Positions 42,930 to 52,655 are shown, counted from the first letter of the stretch. The stretch: DNA of 64,000 bases from Leptothrix cholodnii SP-6 (GCF_000019785.1 NC_010524.1:620001-684000), one strand, 5' to 3'. A program made the numbers and translations. Notes: generated by a model not told the origin, from the sequence alone.

Positions 42930-43547
42930 ATGCATGAACCCGTTCCCCATCTGATCCTGGCGTCGACCTCGAGGTATCGACGCGAACTGCTGCAGCGTCT
43001 GCGCATGCCGTTCGACGTGGTGTCGCCCGCGACGGACGAGACACCGCTGGCCGGCGAGCGCCCGGCGCAGTTGAGCGAGCGCCTCGCGATGGCGAAGGCC
43101 CGGGCCGTGGCCTGCTTGCATCCGTCATCGATCGTGATCGGCTCCGATCAGGTGGCCGAATGTGACGGTGAGTCGATCGGCAAGCCGCATGTGCACGAAC
43201 GCGCGGTCGCGCAACTGCGTCAGATGAGCGGGCGCACGGTCGCCTTCCATACCGCAGTGGCCGTCGTGCACCTGGATGCCGGCTTCGCGCGTTGTGTCCG
43301 GGTGCCGGTCGAGGTGCGGTTTCGCGCCCTCGCGGATGCCGATATCCAGGCCTATCTGCGCCTCGAACAGCCTTACGACTGCGCCGGCAGTGCCAAGTGC
43401 GAGACCCTGGGCATCAGCCTGCTCGATGCGATCCGCTCGGACGACCCGACGGCCCTGATCGGCCTGCCGCTGATCGCCACCAGCGCGCTGTTGCGTGATG
43501 CGGGTGCCGACCCGCTTCGCTGGGCAGGAGCTGACCGTGGGTGCTGA
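42930..43547 (+). CDS. Maf-like nucleotide pyrophosphatase
   Basis: A 205-residue Maf/HAM1-fold enzyme that hydrolyses non-canonical or modified nucleoside triphosphates. It shows LILASTSRYRRELLQRL, then DETPLAGE, VIGSDQVAE, GKPHVHERA and FRALADADIQAYL, matching the YceF (7-methyl-GTP) subgroup better than YhdE. It is divergent from yceD. The 3' end overlaps the next gene. Confidence 0.92.
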   Translation: MHEPVPHLILASTSRYRRELLQRLRMPFDVVSPATDETPLAGERPAQLSERLAMAKARAVACLHPSSIVIGSDQVAECDGESIGKPHVHERAVAQLRQMSGRTVAFHTAVAVVHLDAGFARCVRVPVEVRFRALADADIQAYLRLEQPYDCAGSAKCETLGISLLDAIRSDDPTALIGLPLIATSALLRDAGADPLRWAGADRGC

Positions 43548-44334
43548 TCTGCCTTCCGGAGCCAAGAGTCCCGGGCGCCTCTATCTCGTGCCCAACACCC
43601 TGGATCTCGGCACGTTCGGGGACGCCGCCGTGCCCGACCTGCAGGAGGTGCTGCCGCTCGGTGCCCTGCGGGTTGCTGCCGGCCTGAGTCATTGGGTGGT
43701 TGAAAACGCCCGCAGCGCGCGCGCCCTGCTGAAGCGGATCAACGCCGTGGTGCCGCTGGCGCAGCCGCTGCAATCGCTGTCGATGACGGAGTTGCCGCGG
43801 CCCGTCAAGGGGGGCGGCAAGCCGGTGGACAAGACGCCGTGGCGTGAACTGCTGTCGCCCGCCTTGGCGGGACATGACATCGGCTTGCTGTCGGAGGCCG
43901 GGCTGCCGGCCGTGGCCGATCCGGGTGCCCGGCTGGTGCTCGAGGCGCACGCCTGCGGCGTGCCGGTCTGGCCGCTGTCCGGGCCGAGTTCGCTGATCCT
44001 GGCCGTCGCGGCCAGTGGCCTGAACGGCCAGAGCTTTGCGTTTGTCGGTTATCTGCCGACCGATTCGGCAACACGTGCCGTCAAGCTGCGCGAACTGGAA
44101 GCGCATTCGCGGCGCTTGCAACAGACGCAGCTGCTGATCGAGACGCCCTATCGCAATGCCGCTCTGCTGGATGGGCTGCTGGCAACGCTTGCGCCGCAGA
44201 CCTGGCTCAACATCAGTTGCGGCCTGACGCTGGCTGGTGGCTTCAGCCAGACTCGGCGCATCGCGCAGTGGCGCGAGAGCGACACGCGTCTGCCGGCTGA
44301 CCGGCCGGCGGTCTTCTCGTTTCTGGCTGGATGA
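43537..44334 (+). CDS. RsmI-like SAM methyltransferase
   Basis: A 265-residue tetrapyrrole-methylase-fold enzyme. It shows GRLYLVPNTLDL, LLSEAGLPAVADPGA and WPLSGPSSLILAVAASGLNGQ with FAFVGYLP, as in RsmI (2'-O-methylation of 16S C1402). It diverges at the N-terminus and is the shorter relative found next to maf in Burkholderiales. GTG at 43537 was chosen because AGGAG lies 6-7 nt upstream; ATGs at 43495 and 43498 have no such site. The first 11 bp overlap maf. Confidence 0.85.
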   Translation: MGADLPSGAKSPGRLYLVPNTLDLGTFGDAAVPDLQEVLPLGALRVAAGLSHWVVENARSARALLKRINAVVPLAQPLQSLSMTELPRPVKGGGKPVDKTPWRELLSPALAGHDIGLLSEAGLPAVADPGARLVLEAHACGVPVWPLSGPSSLILAVAASGLNGQSFAFVGYLPTDSATRAVKLRELEAHSRRLQQTQLLIETPYRNAALLDGLLATLAPQTWLNISCGLTLAGGFSQTRRIAQWRESDTRLPADRPAVFSFLAG

Positions 44335-44369
44335 GTGCCCTGGGCCGGCGTCGTGCCGGCCCGGTTCGA

Positions 44370-45812
44370 TCAGGTCGGCAGCTTGCCGCCCAGCAGCGTC
44401 GCCACCTTGCGCTTGTGCTTGATGAACCGGCTCACGCCACTGCTGGGCACCGCCGGCGTGCTGTTGCCACGTTCCCACACCGGCGACGCGTCGGGGTCGG
44501 CCTGATAGGGGCGCTCGAAGAACGGATCGACGCTCGTGCGACTGGGCGGGCGGCTGTAACGTGGTGCAGGGGCATCCACCACGGCCACGTCATCGACGAT
44601 CTCGCGACGGGGCGGCCGACGGGGGCGCTCGTCGTTGAGTTCGATCGCCTCGATCTCGATCTTCTTCTTGATCAGCTGCTCGATGTCGGAAACCAGCCGG
44701 TTGTCGTCATGCGACACCAGCGACACGGCCAGGCCCGATGCCCCGGCGCGGCCGGTGCGGCCGATCCGGTGGACATAGTCTTCCGCATTGAAGGGAATGT
44801 CGAAGTTGAAGACGGCGGGCAGGTCGGCGATGTCCAGGCCACGCGCGGCCACATCGGTGGCCACCAGCACGTCGACCTCGCCGCGCTTGAAGGCGTCGAG
44901 CGCCTTCAGGCGTTCGTCCTGCGACTTGTCGCCGTGCAGGGCCGATGTCCGCAGGCCGTCGCGCTCGAACGAACGAGCCAGGCGTGCGGCGCCGAGCTTG
45001 GAGTTGACGAAGACGATCGCCTGCGTGATCGAACGCTCGCGCAGGATGTGCAGCACGGTGCGGCGCTTGTCATCGTCGGTCACGCTGTAGAAGCGTTGCT
45101 CGACGTTGGTGGCCGTCGCGTTCGGGCGTGCCACTTCGACCAGCAGCGGGTCCTGCAGGTAGCTCTGCGCCAGCTTCTTGATCTCGGGCGAGAACGTGGC
45201 CGAGAACAGCAGCGTCTGGCGGGTCTTGGGCAGGTAGCTCAGGATGCGCTGCAGGTCGGGCAGGAAACCGATGTCGAGCATGCGGTCGGCTTCGTCGAGC
45301 ACCACATATTCGACCTGGTTGAGCTGGCAGTTCTTGGCCTGGATGTGATCCAGCAGCCGCCCCGGCGTCGCGATCAGCACCTCGACGCCGCGCTTGAGCT
45401 CGGCCGTCTGGGGTGCCATGTCGATGCCGCCGAAGACGCAGGTCACTCTCAGCTGGCTGTGCCTGGCGTAGGTCTTGACGTTGTTGGCCACCTGGTCGGC
45501 CAGCTCGCGTGTGGGCGCCAGGACCAGGGCGCGTACCGGATGGCGCGCAGGCGATGCGCTGGCGTTTTCGTGCCGCAGCATCTTCTGCAGCAGCGGCAGC
45601 GAAAACGCGGCCGTCTTGCCGGTGCCGGTCTGGGCTGCGCCCATCACGTCTCGCCCGTCCAGGACGATCGGGATCGCCTTGGCCTGGATCGGCGTCATGG
45701 TCAGATATCCGGCGTCGACGATGGCGCGCAGGAGCTTGGGATCCAGCGGCAGAGAGTCGAAGCGGGCGGGGGCAGCTACCAGTTCGGCTGCGTCAGGGGT
45801 ATCGGTCATCAC
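44370..45812 (-). CDS. DEAD-box RNA helicase, RhlE-like
   Basis: A 480-residue ATP-dependent RNA helicase. The Q motif is FDSLPLDPKLLRAIVDAGY, motif I AAQTGTGKT, Ia APTRELA, II VLDEADRML, III FSATF, V ATDVAARGLD and VI HRIGRTGRAG. The last 100 residues are charged and disordered, with many Arg and Pro, and end in a basic IKHKRKVATLLGG tail as in RhlE. A start at either of two adjacent Met codons is possible. Confidence 0.95.
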   Translation of the reverse strand: MMTDTPDAAELVAAPARFDSLPLDPKLLRAIVDAGYLTMTPIQAKAIPIVLDGRDVMGAAQTGTGKTAAFSLPLLQKMLRHENASASPARHPVRALVLAPTRELADQVANNVKTYARHSQLRVTCVFGGIDMAPQTAELKRGVEVLIATPGRLLDHIQAKNCQLNQVEYVVLDEADRMLDIGFLPDLQRILSYLPKTRQTLLFSATFSPEIKKLAQSYLQDPLLVEVARPNATATNVEQRFYSVTDDDKRRTVLHILRERSITQAIVFVNSKLGAARLARSFERDGLRTSALHGDKSQDERLKALDAFKRGEVDVLVATDVAARGLDIADLPAVFNFDIPFNAEDYVHRIGRTGRAGASGLAVSLVSHDDNRLVSDIEQLIKKKIEIEAIELNDERPRRPPRREIVDDVAVVDAPAPRYSRPPSRTSVDPFFERPYQADPDASPVWERGNSTPAVPSSGVSRFIKHKRKVATLLGGKLPT

Positions 45813-45819
45813 CCGCGGA

Positions 45820-46941
45820 TTATCCCGCGGACTTGAGAACAGCGGTTGAAGTGCCCTTGCGAACCAGCAGGCGGGGGGTCCTGAAGCGCACGATCGCGCG
45901 GTAGAGCGCCAGATAGCTCAGGCAGAAAAGCACGATGCAGATCTGCAGGGCGTGCGAATCGTTCCACCACAGCGTGGCAGGCACGGCAGCCAGCGAACAC
46001 AGCGCCCAGAGGTAGGGCGACGTCATCGAGTTGCGGCGCAGCAGGGTGGACACGTCACGCTTGCCGACCGCCCAGCGCATCAGGCGGCGGTAGATCAGGC
46101 TGTGCAGGTGCGTGGCATCCGGCTGGCCCATCGGGTGACCGCGCACGATCTTGCGCCGGTACATCGTGAACACGGTTTCGAAGATCGGGTAGACACACAG
46201 CAGCAGCGGGAACATCGGCGAAACCGCGTCGTTGCGCTGAACCAACATGATGCTGAGCTCGGCCACCCAGAAGCCCATGAAGTAGGCGCCGCCATCGCCC
46301 AGGAAAACCAGGCCGAAGGGGTAGTTGAGCGCGAAGAACCCGAGCACGGCACCGAGTCCGATCAAGGCGCAGTTGAAGATCAGCGTGTCGCCGACCTGAT
46401 GTGCCACGAACGCGAGCGCCGCCAGCATGATCGCCACGCACATCGACGCGAGTCCGTTGAAGCCGTCGATGATGTTGATCGAATTGGCCACGCCGGCCAC
46501 TGCGAACAGTGTCAGCAGGACGGAGACGCCTGCAATCCCCAGCAGCGGGTCGAGGCCGGCGATGTCGGTGCGTTCGATTTCGGCGTTTGCCAGCCACAAG
46601 GCGACGGCCGCGGCAAGAATCATTGCCAGCATGCGCTGGCGCGGCGTCACGCGCTTCGTGAAGTCTTCGATCAGGCCCGCACTGAATGCGATGAAGCCCG
46701 CCATGCACAGGACGCTCTTCGTGTACTGATCCGTGCCCGGCAGGTTCATGGCGTAGAGCATGCCTGCGGCGACGCCACAGGCGATGCCGATGCCTCCGAT
46801 GCGTGGCACCACCCGGGCGTGGAATTTCTGGGGGCCGCTCTGATCGGTGTCACCCGAGAACCGGGCGTGGCTTCTTGCGGAGCGAACGATGACCAGCGTG
46901 GCTAGAAAGGCTGCCACAAATGAAATGAACAACAATGTCAT
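45820..46941 (-). CDS. MraY/WecA-family glycosyl-1-phosphate transferase
   Basis: A multi-pass inner-membrane enzyme (373 residues, about 11 helices) that links the first sugar-1-phosphate to undecaprenyl phosphate. Key motifs are DQSGPQKFHARVVPRIGG, GLIEDFTKRV, NSINIIDGFNGLAS (catalytic Asp region), FLGDGGAYFMGF and HPMGQPDATHLHSLIYRR. The motifs and its position divergent from rfbBDAC suggest it starts an exopolysaccharide or O-antigen repeat; it is not MraY, as no mur genes are near. MTLLFISF at 46941 is preferred to GTG at 47013. Confidence 0.88.
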   Translation of the reverse strand: MTLLFISFVAAFLATLVIVRSARSHARFSGDTDQSGPQKFHARVVPRIGGIGIACGVAAGMLYAMNLPGTDQYTKSVLCMAGFIAFSAGLIEDFTKRVTPRQRMLAMILAAAVALWLANAEIERTDIAGLDPLLGIAGVSVLLTLFAVAGVANSINIIDGFNGLASMCVAIMLAALAFVAHQVGDTLIFNCALIGLGAVLGFFALNYPFGLVFLGDGGAYFMGFWVAELSIMLVQRNDAVSPMFPLLLCVYPIFETVFTMYRRKIVRGHPMGQPDATHLHSLIYRRLMRWAVGKRDVSTLLRRNSMTSPYLWALCSLAAVPATLWWNDSHALQICIVLFCLSYLALYRAIVRFRTPRLLVRKGTSTAVLKSAG

Positions 46942-47196
46942 GAGGTGCCACGGGTCTCGGAAGGATGACTGATCATTCAGGCGGAACCCTTCATCACCAA
47001 GTGAAAAAGTCACGCACTTTTACTGCAGTGCACCATCGTCGCACAGATGCCCGGATCTGCGACTTACGGCGGTTACTGGCGCGGGCAGATGTTCTATCGT
47101 GTCGCACCAGCGTGATGCGTTGATTTGCACCTGTTTTTCGTCGGTTGTGACTATGTACATATAGACACATCTGATACCTCTTTTGCAAGGAATCGA
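46942..47196. promoter_or_regulatory. Divergent promoter region of polysaccharide genes
   Basis: 255 bp between the WecA-like gene (minus) and rfbB (plus). Its right half is AT-richer than the surroundings. TTGCAC at 47125-47130 lies 18 bp ahead of GACTAT, a plausible sigma-70 promoter for rfbBDAC. AAGGAA precedes the rfbB ATG by 5 nt. I see no clear regulator site. Confidence 0.4.
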
Positions 47197-48264
47197 ATGA
47201 TCCTCGTCACCGGCGGCGCCGGCTTCATCGGCAGCAACTTCGTACTCGACTGGCTGGCCCAGTCGGATGAACCCGTGCTCAATCTGGATGTCCTGACCTA
47301 CGCGGGCAACCTGGAAAACCTCGCCAGCCTGCAGGGCGACGCGCGGCATGTGTTCGTGCAAGGCGACATCTGCGACCGCGCCCTGATCGACCGCCTGCTG
47401 GCCGAACACCGCCCGCGCGCCATCGTGCATTTCGCGGCCGAGAGCCACGTCGACCGCAGCATCCACGGCCCCGGCGCCTTCATGCGCACCAATATCGAAG
47501 GCACCTACACGCTGCTCGAAGCCGCGCGGGCGCACTGGAGTGGCCTGGACGATGCCGCCAAGGCCGCGTTCCGCTTCCACCACGTCTCGACCGACGAGGT
47601 CTACGGCTCGCTCGGTGCCAGCGATCCGGCCTTCACCGAAACCAAGGCCTTCGAGCCCAACAGCCCGTACTCGGCCAGCAAGGCCGCCAGCGATCACCTG
47701 GTGCGTGCCTGGTTCCACACCTACGGCCTGCCGGTGGTCACCACCAACTGCAGCAACAACTACGGCCCGTATCACTTCCCCGAGAAGCTGATCCCGCTGA
47801 TGATCGTCAACGCGCTGGCCAGCAAGCCGCTGCCGATCTACGGCGACGGCCAGAACGTGCGCGACTGGTTGTACGTGTGCGACCACGCCAGCGCGATCCG
47901 CGCCGTGCTGGCCGGCGGACGCCTGGGCGAGACCTACAACATCGGCGGCTGGAACGAGAAGACCAACCTCGAGATCGTGCACACCGTCTGCGATCTGCTC
48001 GATGAACTCAAGCCCGACGCCGCCGGCAGCTACCGGCGCCTGATCACCTACGTCAAGGATCGCCCCGGCCACGATCGCCGTTACGCCATCGATGCCCGCA
48101 AGGTCGAGCGCGAACTCGGCTGGCGACCGGCCGAGACCTTCGAGACCGGCATCCGCAAGACGGTGCAGTGGTATCTCGATCATCCGGATTGGGTCGCACA
48201 CGTTCAAAGTGGTGCGTACCGGGACTGGGTGTCGCAGAACTACGCCGAGCGCCAGGCGGATTGA
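47197..48264 (+). CDS. rfbB: dTDP-glucose 4,6-dehydratase
   Basis: The second step of dTDP-L-rhamnose synthesis. The 355-residue extended SDR starts [16 protein letters not shown] (NAD-binding GxxGxxG), with the catalytic region [12 protein letters not shown] (DE pair) and [11 protein letters not shown] (YxxxK). It also shows [15 protein letters not shown] and [12 protein letters not shown]. It is the first gene of rfbBDAC. Confidence 0.97.
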   Translation: MILVTGGAGFIGSNFVLDWLAQSDEPVLNLDVLTYAGNLENLASLQGDARHVFVQGDICDRALIDRLLAEHRPRAIVHFAAESHVDRSIHGPGAFMRTNIEGTYTLLEAARAHWSGLDDAAKAAFRFHHVSTDEVYGSLGASDPAFTETKAFEPNSPYSASKAASDHLVRAWFHTYGLPVVTTNCSNNYGPYHFPEKLIPLMIVNALASKPLPIYGDGQNVRDWLYVCDHASAIRAVLAGGRLGETYNIGGWNEKTNLEIVHTVCDLLDELKPDAAGSYRRLITYVKDRPGHDRRYAIDARKVERELGWRPAETFETGIRKTVQWYLDHPDWVAHVQSGAYRDWVSQNYAERQAD

Positions 48265-48279
48265 GCGGTGGTGCAGCCC

Positions 48280-49170
48280 ATGAAGATTCTCCTGCTCGGC
48301 AAGAACGGCCAGCTCGGCTGGGAATTGCAACGTGCACTGGCGCCGCTGGGTGAGCTGATCGCGCTCGATCGCCATGCCACCGACTTCGCTGCCGACCTGG
48401 CCCAGCCCGACTCGCTTGCAGCCACCGTGCGCGCGCTGCAGCCGCAGGTCATCGTCAACGCCGCTGCCTACACCGCGGTCGACAAGGCCGAGAGCGAGCC
48501 CGAACTCGCGCGCACCGTCAACGCCACCAGCCCGGGCGTGCTGGCCCAGGCCGCGGCCGAAGCCGGCGCTTGGTTGCTGCACTACAGCACCGACTACGTC
48601 TTCGACGGCAGCGGCACCGCTGCCCGCAGCGAAGACGCCGCCACCGCGCCGCTCAACGTCTACGGCCAGACCAAGCTCGAAGGCGAAGCGGCGATCCGCG
48701 CCAGCGGCTGCCGCCACCTGATCCTGCGCACCAGCTGGGTCTATGCGGCACGTGGCGGCAACTTCGCCAAGACCATGCTGCGGCTGGCCGGCGAGCGCGA
48801 GCGCCTGACCGTCATCGACGACCAGATCGGCGCCCCCACCGGCGCCGACCTGCTGGCCGACCTCAGCGCCCACATGCTGCGCCAGGCGCTGCAGCAGCCC
48901 GAATGCGCCGGCACCTATCACGCGGTGGCCGGCGGCGAAACCAGCTGGCACGCCTACGCCCGCCACGTGATCGAGTGGGCGCGTGCGCACGGCCACGAGC
49001 TGAAAGCGACCGACATCGCCGCCGTGCCCAGCAGCGCCTTCGCCACGGCAGCGCAGCGCCCGCTCAACTCACGGCTGTCGACCGCCAGGCTGCAGCAGGT
49101 CTTCGGCCTGCACCTGCCGCATTGGCAGACCGGTGTCGACCGCATGCTGGCCGAAGTGCTCGGCCGCTGA
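48280..49170 (+). CDS. rfbD: dTDP-4-dehydrorhamnose reductase
   Basis: The last step of dTDP-L-rhamnose synthesis, NADPH-dependent. The 296-residue SDR shows ILLLGKNGQLGWEL, VNAAAYTAVDKAE, STDYVFDG, YGQTKLEGE and LRTSWVYA. An in-frame GTG at 48268 is an alternative start; MKILLLGK at 48280 matches the family. It begins 15 bp after rfbB. Confidence 0.96.
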   Translation: MKILLLGKNGQLGWELQRALAPLGELIALDRHATDFAADLAQPDSLAATVRALQPQVIVNAAAYTAVDKAESEPELARTVNATSPGVLAQAAAEAGAWLLHYSTDYVFDGSGTAARSEDAATAPLNVYGQTKLEGEAAIRASGCRHLILRTSWVYAARGGNFAKTMLRLAGERERLTVIDDQIGAPTGADLLADLSAHMLRQALQQPECAGTYHAVAGGETSWHAYARHVIEWARAHGHELKATDIAAVPSSAFATAAQRPLNSRLSTARLQQVFGLHLPHWQTGVDRMLAEVLGR

Positions 49171-49197
49171 ACCCGTTCCACGCATCAGGGAGTTCCC

Positions 49198-50079
49198 ATG
49201 AACCGCAAAGGCATCATCCTCGCCGGAGGCTCCGGCACCCGGCTGCACCCGGCCACGCTGGCGATGAGCAAGCAGCTCCTGCCGGTCTACGACAAGCCGA
49301 TGGTCTATTACCCGCTGAGCACGCTGATGCTCGCCGGCATCCGCGACATCCTGCTGATCTCCACGCCGCAGGACACGCCGCGCTTCGAGCACCTGCTCGG
49401 CGACGGCAGCCGCTGGGGCCTGAACATCAGCTACTGCGTGCAGCCCAGCCCGGACGGCCTGGCGCAGGCCTTCATCCTCGGGCGCGATTTCGTCGGCGGC
49501 GCCCCCAGCGCGCTGGTGCTCGGCGACAACATCTATTACGGCCACGACCTGCAGGGCCTGCTGAAAAGTGCTGCCGACCAGCCCACCGGCGCCAGCGTGT
49601 TCGCGTACCACGTCACCGACCCCGAGCGCTACGGCGTGGTCGATTTCGACGCACACAAACGCGCCCTCAGCATCGAGGAAAAGCCCGCCAAGCCCAAGAG
49701 CAACTACGCGGTCACCGGCCTGTACTTCTACGACAACCAGGTCTGCGACATCGCCGCCAGCATCCAGCCCAGCCCGCGCGGCGAGTTGGAGATCACCGAC
49801 GTCAACGCCGCCTATCTGAAGCAGGGCCAGCTCAACGTCGAGATCATGGGCCGTGGCTACGCCTGGCTCGACACCGGCACCCACGACAGCCTGCTCGAAG
49901 CCGGCCAGTTCATCGCCACGCTCGAAAAGCGCCAGGGCCTGAAGGTGGCGTGCCTCGAAGAGATCGCCTACCGCGCCGGCTGGATCGACGCCACCCAGCT
50001 CGAGCGCCTGGCCCAGCCCCTGCTCAAGAACGGCTACGGCCAGTACCTGATGAAGGTACTGCGCGAGCGCGCGTTCTGA
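49198..50079 (+). CDS. rfbA: Glucose-1-phosphate thymidylyltransferase
   Basis: The first step of the dTDP-rhamnose pathway, making dTDP-glucose. The 293-residue nucleotidyltransferase has [48 protein letters not shown] and [24 protein letters not shown] precedes the ATG by 6 nt. It is third in rfbBDAC. Confidence 0.97.
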   Translation: MNRKGIILAGGSGTRLHPATLAMSKQLLPVYDKPMVYYPLSTLMLAGIRDILLISTPQDTPRFEHLLGDGSRWGLNISYCVQPSPDGLAQAFILGRDFVGGAPSALVLGDNIYYGHDLQGLLKSAADQPTGASVFAYHVTDPERYGVVDFDAHKRALSIEEKPAKPKSNYAVTGLYFYDNQVCDIAASIQPSPRGELEITDVNAAYLKQGQLNVEIMGRGYAWLDTGTHDSLLEAGQFIATLEKRQGLKVACLEEIAYRAGWIDATQLERLAQPLLKNGYGQYLMKVLRERAF

Positions 50080-50101
50080 TTCCCACGCATTTCGCACCGC
50101 C

Positions 50102-50653
50102 ATGAACATCATCCGCACCGACATCGCCGACGTGCTGATCATCGAACCCAAGGTGTTCGGTGACGCACGCGGCTTCTTCATGGAAAGCTGGAACCAGAGC
50201 CGCTTCGACGCCGCCGTCGGCAGCCCGGTCCGCTTCGTTCAGGACAACCACAGCCGCTCGGCCCGCGGCGTGCTGCGCGGCCTGCACTACCAGCTGCCGC
50301 CGCACGCGCAGGGCAAGCTGGTGCGTGTCACCCGCGGCGTGGTGTTCGACGTGGCGGTCGATCTGCGTCGCAGCAGTCCGACCCTGGGGCGCTGGATCTG
50401 TACCGAACTCAGCGCAGATAACCACCGCGAGCTCTGGATCCCGCCCGGTTTTGCGCATGGATTCATGGTGCTGAGCGACAGCGCCGACTTCCTCTACAAG
50501 ACCACCGACTACCACGCCCCGGACTGCGAAGCCGCCGTGCGCTGGGACGACCCCGAGCTGGCCATCGCCTGGCCCGCGCTCGACACGCCGCCGCTGCTGT
50601 CGGCCAAGGACCAGCAGGCGCCCGGCTGGCGCGAGGCCCGCTTGTTCGACTGA
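50102..50653 (+). CDS. rfbC: dTDP-4-dehydrorhamnose 3,5-epimerase
   Basis: A cupin-type epimerase of 183 residues. It shows IIEPKVFGDARGFFMESW, FVQDNHSRSARGVLRGLHYQ (catalytic His), VVFDVAVDLRRSSPT and WIPPGFAHGFMVLSD. It completes the four-gene dTDP-L-rhamnose set. 69 bp separate it from manC. Confidence 0.97.
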   Translation: MNIIRTDIADVLIIEPKVFGDARGFFMESWNQSRFDAAVGSPVRFVQDNHSRSARGVLRGLHYQLPPHAQGKLVRVTRGVVFDVAVDLRRSSPTLGRWICTELSADNHRELWIPPGFAHGFMVLSDSADFLYKTTDYHAPDCEAAVRWDDPELAIAWPALDTPPLLSAKDQQAPGWREARLFD

Positions 50654-50722
50654 GCCGTGCACACCGGCCGCGTACGCCGGCCGACCCACCCTGAATTCCA
50701 TCTCCCACCGAGGTTCACATCC

Positions 50723-52168
50723 ATGAGCACACCCGTGCAAATCCAACCCGTCATCATGGCCGGCGGCAGCGGCACGCGGCTGTGGCCGCTGTCGCGTGCA
50801 GGCTATCCCAAGCAGTTCCTGGTGCTCGACGACAGCAACCGCAGCCTGTTCCAGCAAGCCGCGCTGCGCCTGGTCGATCTGGCCGCGCCTGACCTGGCGG
50901 TGGCCGCGCCGCTGATCGTCGGCAACGAAGAACACCGCTTCCTGGTGCTCGACCAGTTGCGCGAAGTGGGCTGCGATCCCAGCGCCGTGCTGCTCGAGCC
51001 GATGGGCCGCAACACCGCGCCGGCCATCACCCTGGCGGCCCTGCAGTCGCAAGCGGGCGGGACCGATCCGGTGCTCGTCATCGTCGCGGCCGATCACGTC
51101 GTTGCCGATCTGGCGGCCTTCACCGCTGCGCTGCAGCAATCGGCCCGGCTGGCCGCCGATGGCGCCATCGTCATCCTCGGCATCACGCCCGACCGCCCGG
51201 AAACCGGCTACGGCTACATCCGCAGCACCCCTGAAACCGGCGCCGCCCGGGTGATGCAGTTCGTCGAGAAACCCGACCTCGCCACCGCGCAGCGCTACCT
51301 CGCCGAAGGCAGCTACAGCTGGAACAGCGGCATGTTCGTGCTCAAGGCCTCGGTGTGGATGGCCGCGCTCGAGCGCTTCCGCCCCGACATCGCCGCCGCC
51401 ACCCGCGCCGCCTTCGACGCCAGCACCACCGACGCCAAGTTCGTGCGCCCGTCCAAGGCGCTGTTCGCCGCCGTGCCGAGCGAATCGGTCGACTACGCCG
51501 TGATGGAGCGCTGCCCGCAAAGCGAGTTCGACATCCGCATGGTGCCGCTGTCGGCCGGCTGGAACGACCTGGGCGCCTGGGACGCCGTCTGGCAGGCCGC
51601 CACCAAGGACGCCGCCGGCAACGCCGCCTTCGGTGACGTCATCGCCCAGGACAGCCGCAACACCCTGGTGCACGCCACCAGCCGGCTGGTCAGCGTGGTC
51701 GGCCTCGACGATGTGGTCGTGATCGAAACGCCCGACGCCGTGATGGTGGCCGATCGCAGCCGCAGCCAGGACGTCAAGAAGATCGTCAACCTGCTCGACG
51801 CCCAGAAACGCACCGAACACAGCCTGCACCGCAAGGTGCACCGCCCCTGGGGCTGGTACGACAGCATCGACCACGGCCCGCGCCACCAGGTCAAACGCAT
51901 CATGGTCAAGCCCGGTGCGAGCTTGAGCCTGCAGATGCACCACCACCGCGCCGAACACTGGATCGTCGTCAGCGGCACCGCCGAGATCACCAACGGCGAC
52001 AAGGTCATGATCCTGAGCGAGAACCAGTCCACCTACATCCCGCTGGGCCAGACCCACCGCCTGGCCAACCCCGGCAAGATGCCGCTCGAGATCATCGAGG
52101 TGCAGTCGGGCAGCTACCTGGGTGAAGACGACATCGTGCGGTTCGAGGACACCTACGGCCGGCAATGA
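50723..52168 (+). CDS. manC: Mannose-1-P guanylyltransferase / mannose-6-P isomerase
   Basis: A bifunctional type II enzyme of 481 residues. The N-terminal guanylyltransferase has [24 protein letters not shown] (FVEKPDLATAQ) and the SVDYAVME region. The C-terminal cupin isomerase (about 365-478) has VHRPWGWYDSID, QVKRIMVKPGASLSLQMHHH and the metal-binding HRAEHW. It supplies GDP-mannose for gmd and fcl. A hairpin with a weak T-run follows the stop. Confidence 0.96.
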   Translation: MSTPVQIQPVIMAGGSGTRLWPLSRAGYPKQFLVLDDSNRSLFQQAALRLVDLAAPDLAVAAPLIVGNEEHRFLVLDQLREVGCDPSAVLLEPMGRNTAPAITLAALQSQAGGTDPVLVIVAADHVVADLAAFTAALQQSARLAADGAIVILGITPDRPETGYGYIRSTPETGAARVMQFVEKPDLATAQRYLAEGSYSWNSGMFVLKASVWMAALERFRPDIAAATRAAFDASTTDAKFVRPSKALFAAVPSESVDYAVMERCPQSEFDIRMVPLSAGWNDLGAWDAVWQAATKDAAGNAAFGDVIAQDSRNTLVHATSRLVSVVGLDDVVVIETPDAVMVADRSRSQDVKKIVNLLDAQKRTEHSLHRKVHRPWGWYDSIDHGPRHQVKRIMVKPGASLSLQMHHHRAEHWIVVSGTAEITNGDKVMILSENQSTYIPLGQTHRLANPGKMPLEIIEVQSGSYLGEDDIVRFEDTYGRQ

Positions 52169-52178
52169 CACGGGTCAG

Positions 52179-52205
52179 GCTCTTCGGCGTGTCGAAGAGC
52201 TTCTC
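52179..52205 (+). terminator. Terminator-like hairpin after manC
   Basis: A perfect 8-bp stem, GCTCTTCG and CGAAGAGC, with a GCGTGT loop and then TTCTC, 10 bp after the manC stop. The T-run is short, so termination may be partial. Confidence 0.5.
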
Positions 52206-52560
52206 ATGTCGATCGGTTCCGCCGCATTGCTGATCGTCGACGTTGCTTCCACGATCGTTTCTGCGGCTTTCCCGATCCTTGGCGTTGTTTCCACGATCGT
52301 TGGCATTGTTTCCACGATCGTTTTCGTTGCCAAATCTATCGTTCAAGCTGCGTCCCCTGTCGAAAAACGGGCGTCCACCGATCGGTTTCGCAGCGTCCAG
52401 AGTCGGTTCCGGTTCTTCTCCGATCGGAAAAACCGCTTCCAGTGTCGGTTCACATCGCGTCGGTGGTCGAATTTGCAACATCTACGATCGGTGCAGCTTC
52501 GAGAAACGGTTGTTGATGGAACGTCCACGGTTGTGTTTGAAACGTCGACGGTTGTTCCTG
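52190..52560. repeat. 21-bp periodic repeat array with GATC cores
   Basis: The manC-fcl gap is built of degenerate 21-bp units. GATC occurs at 52211, 52232, 52253, 52274, 52295 and 52316, exactly 21 bp apart. TTCCACGATCGTT is repeated at 52247, 52289 and 52310. The period continues more loosely (GATC at 52380 and 52422, 42 bp apart, then 52486), and a second family (AACGTCNACGGTTGT at about 52520 and 52541) also has 21-bp spacing. Many cores are the palindrome CGATCG or ACGATCGT. The function is unknown. Confidence 0.85.
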
Positions 52561-52655
52561 AAGCTTTCGCGAGCGGAAAAATCGTTACGCGAGGCTGCGA
52601 AGATCACCTCGACCTCGCATCCGGATCTGGCATGAAGCAAGCCCTCACAGCATGA
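52206..52655 (+). CDS. Possible repeat-derived ORF, doubtful
   Basis: An open frame of 149 codons that begins just after the manC hairpin and whose TGA overlaps the fcl ATG (ATGA). The N-terminal part is a heptad repeat of the form xSTIVxx ([24 protein letters not shown]), the middle is Arg/Phe-rich and the end repeats TSTVV. Codon use and base composition are unlike the neighbours, and there is no Shine-Dalgarno. The heptads simply mirror a 21-bp DNA repeat, so coding is uncertain; the opposite strand is also open. Confidence 0.25.
   Translation: MSIGSAALLIVDVASTIVSAAFPILGVVSTIVGIVSTIVFVAKSIVQAASPVEKRASTDRFRSVQSRFRFFSDRKNRFQCRFTSRRWSNLQHLRSVQLRETVVDGTSTVVFETSTVVPEAFASGKIVTRGCEDHLDLASGSGMKQALTA

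Noticed and set aside
44342..44362. GGGCCGGC/GCCGGCCC hairpin between the methylase and helicase genes
   Set aside because: A strong stem between convergent genes, but neither side has a T-run; not called as a terminator.
52092..52481. Minus-strand ORF with NDRGNNA heptads
   Set aside because: It starts within the repeat array and ends antisense inside manC; the heptads come from the 21-bp DNA period.
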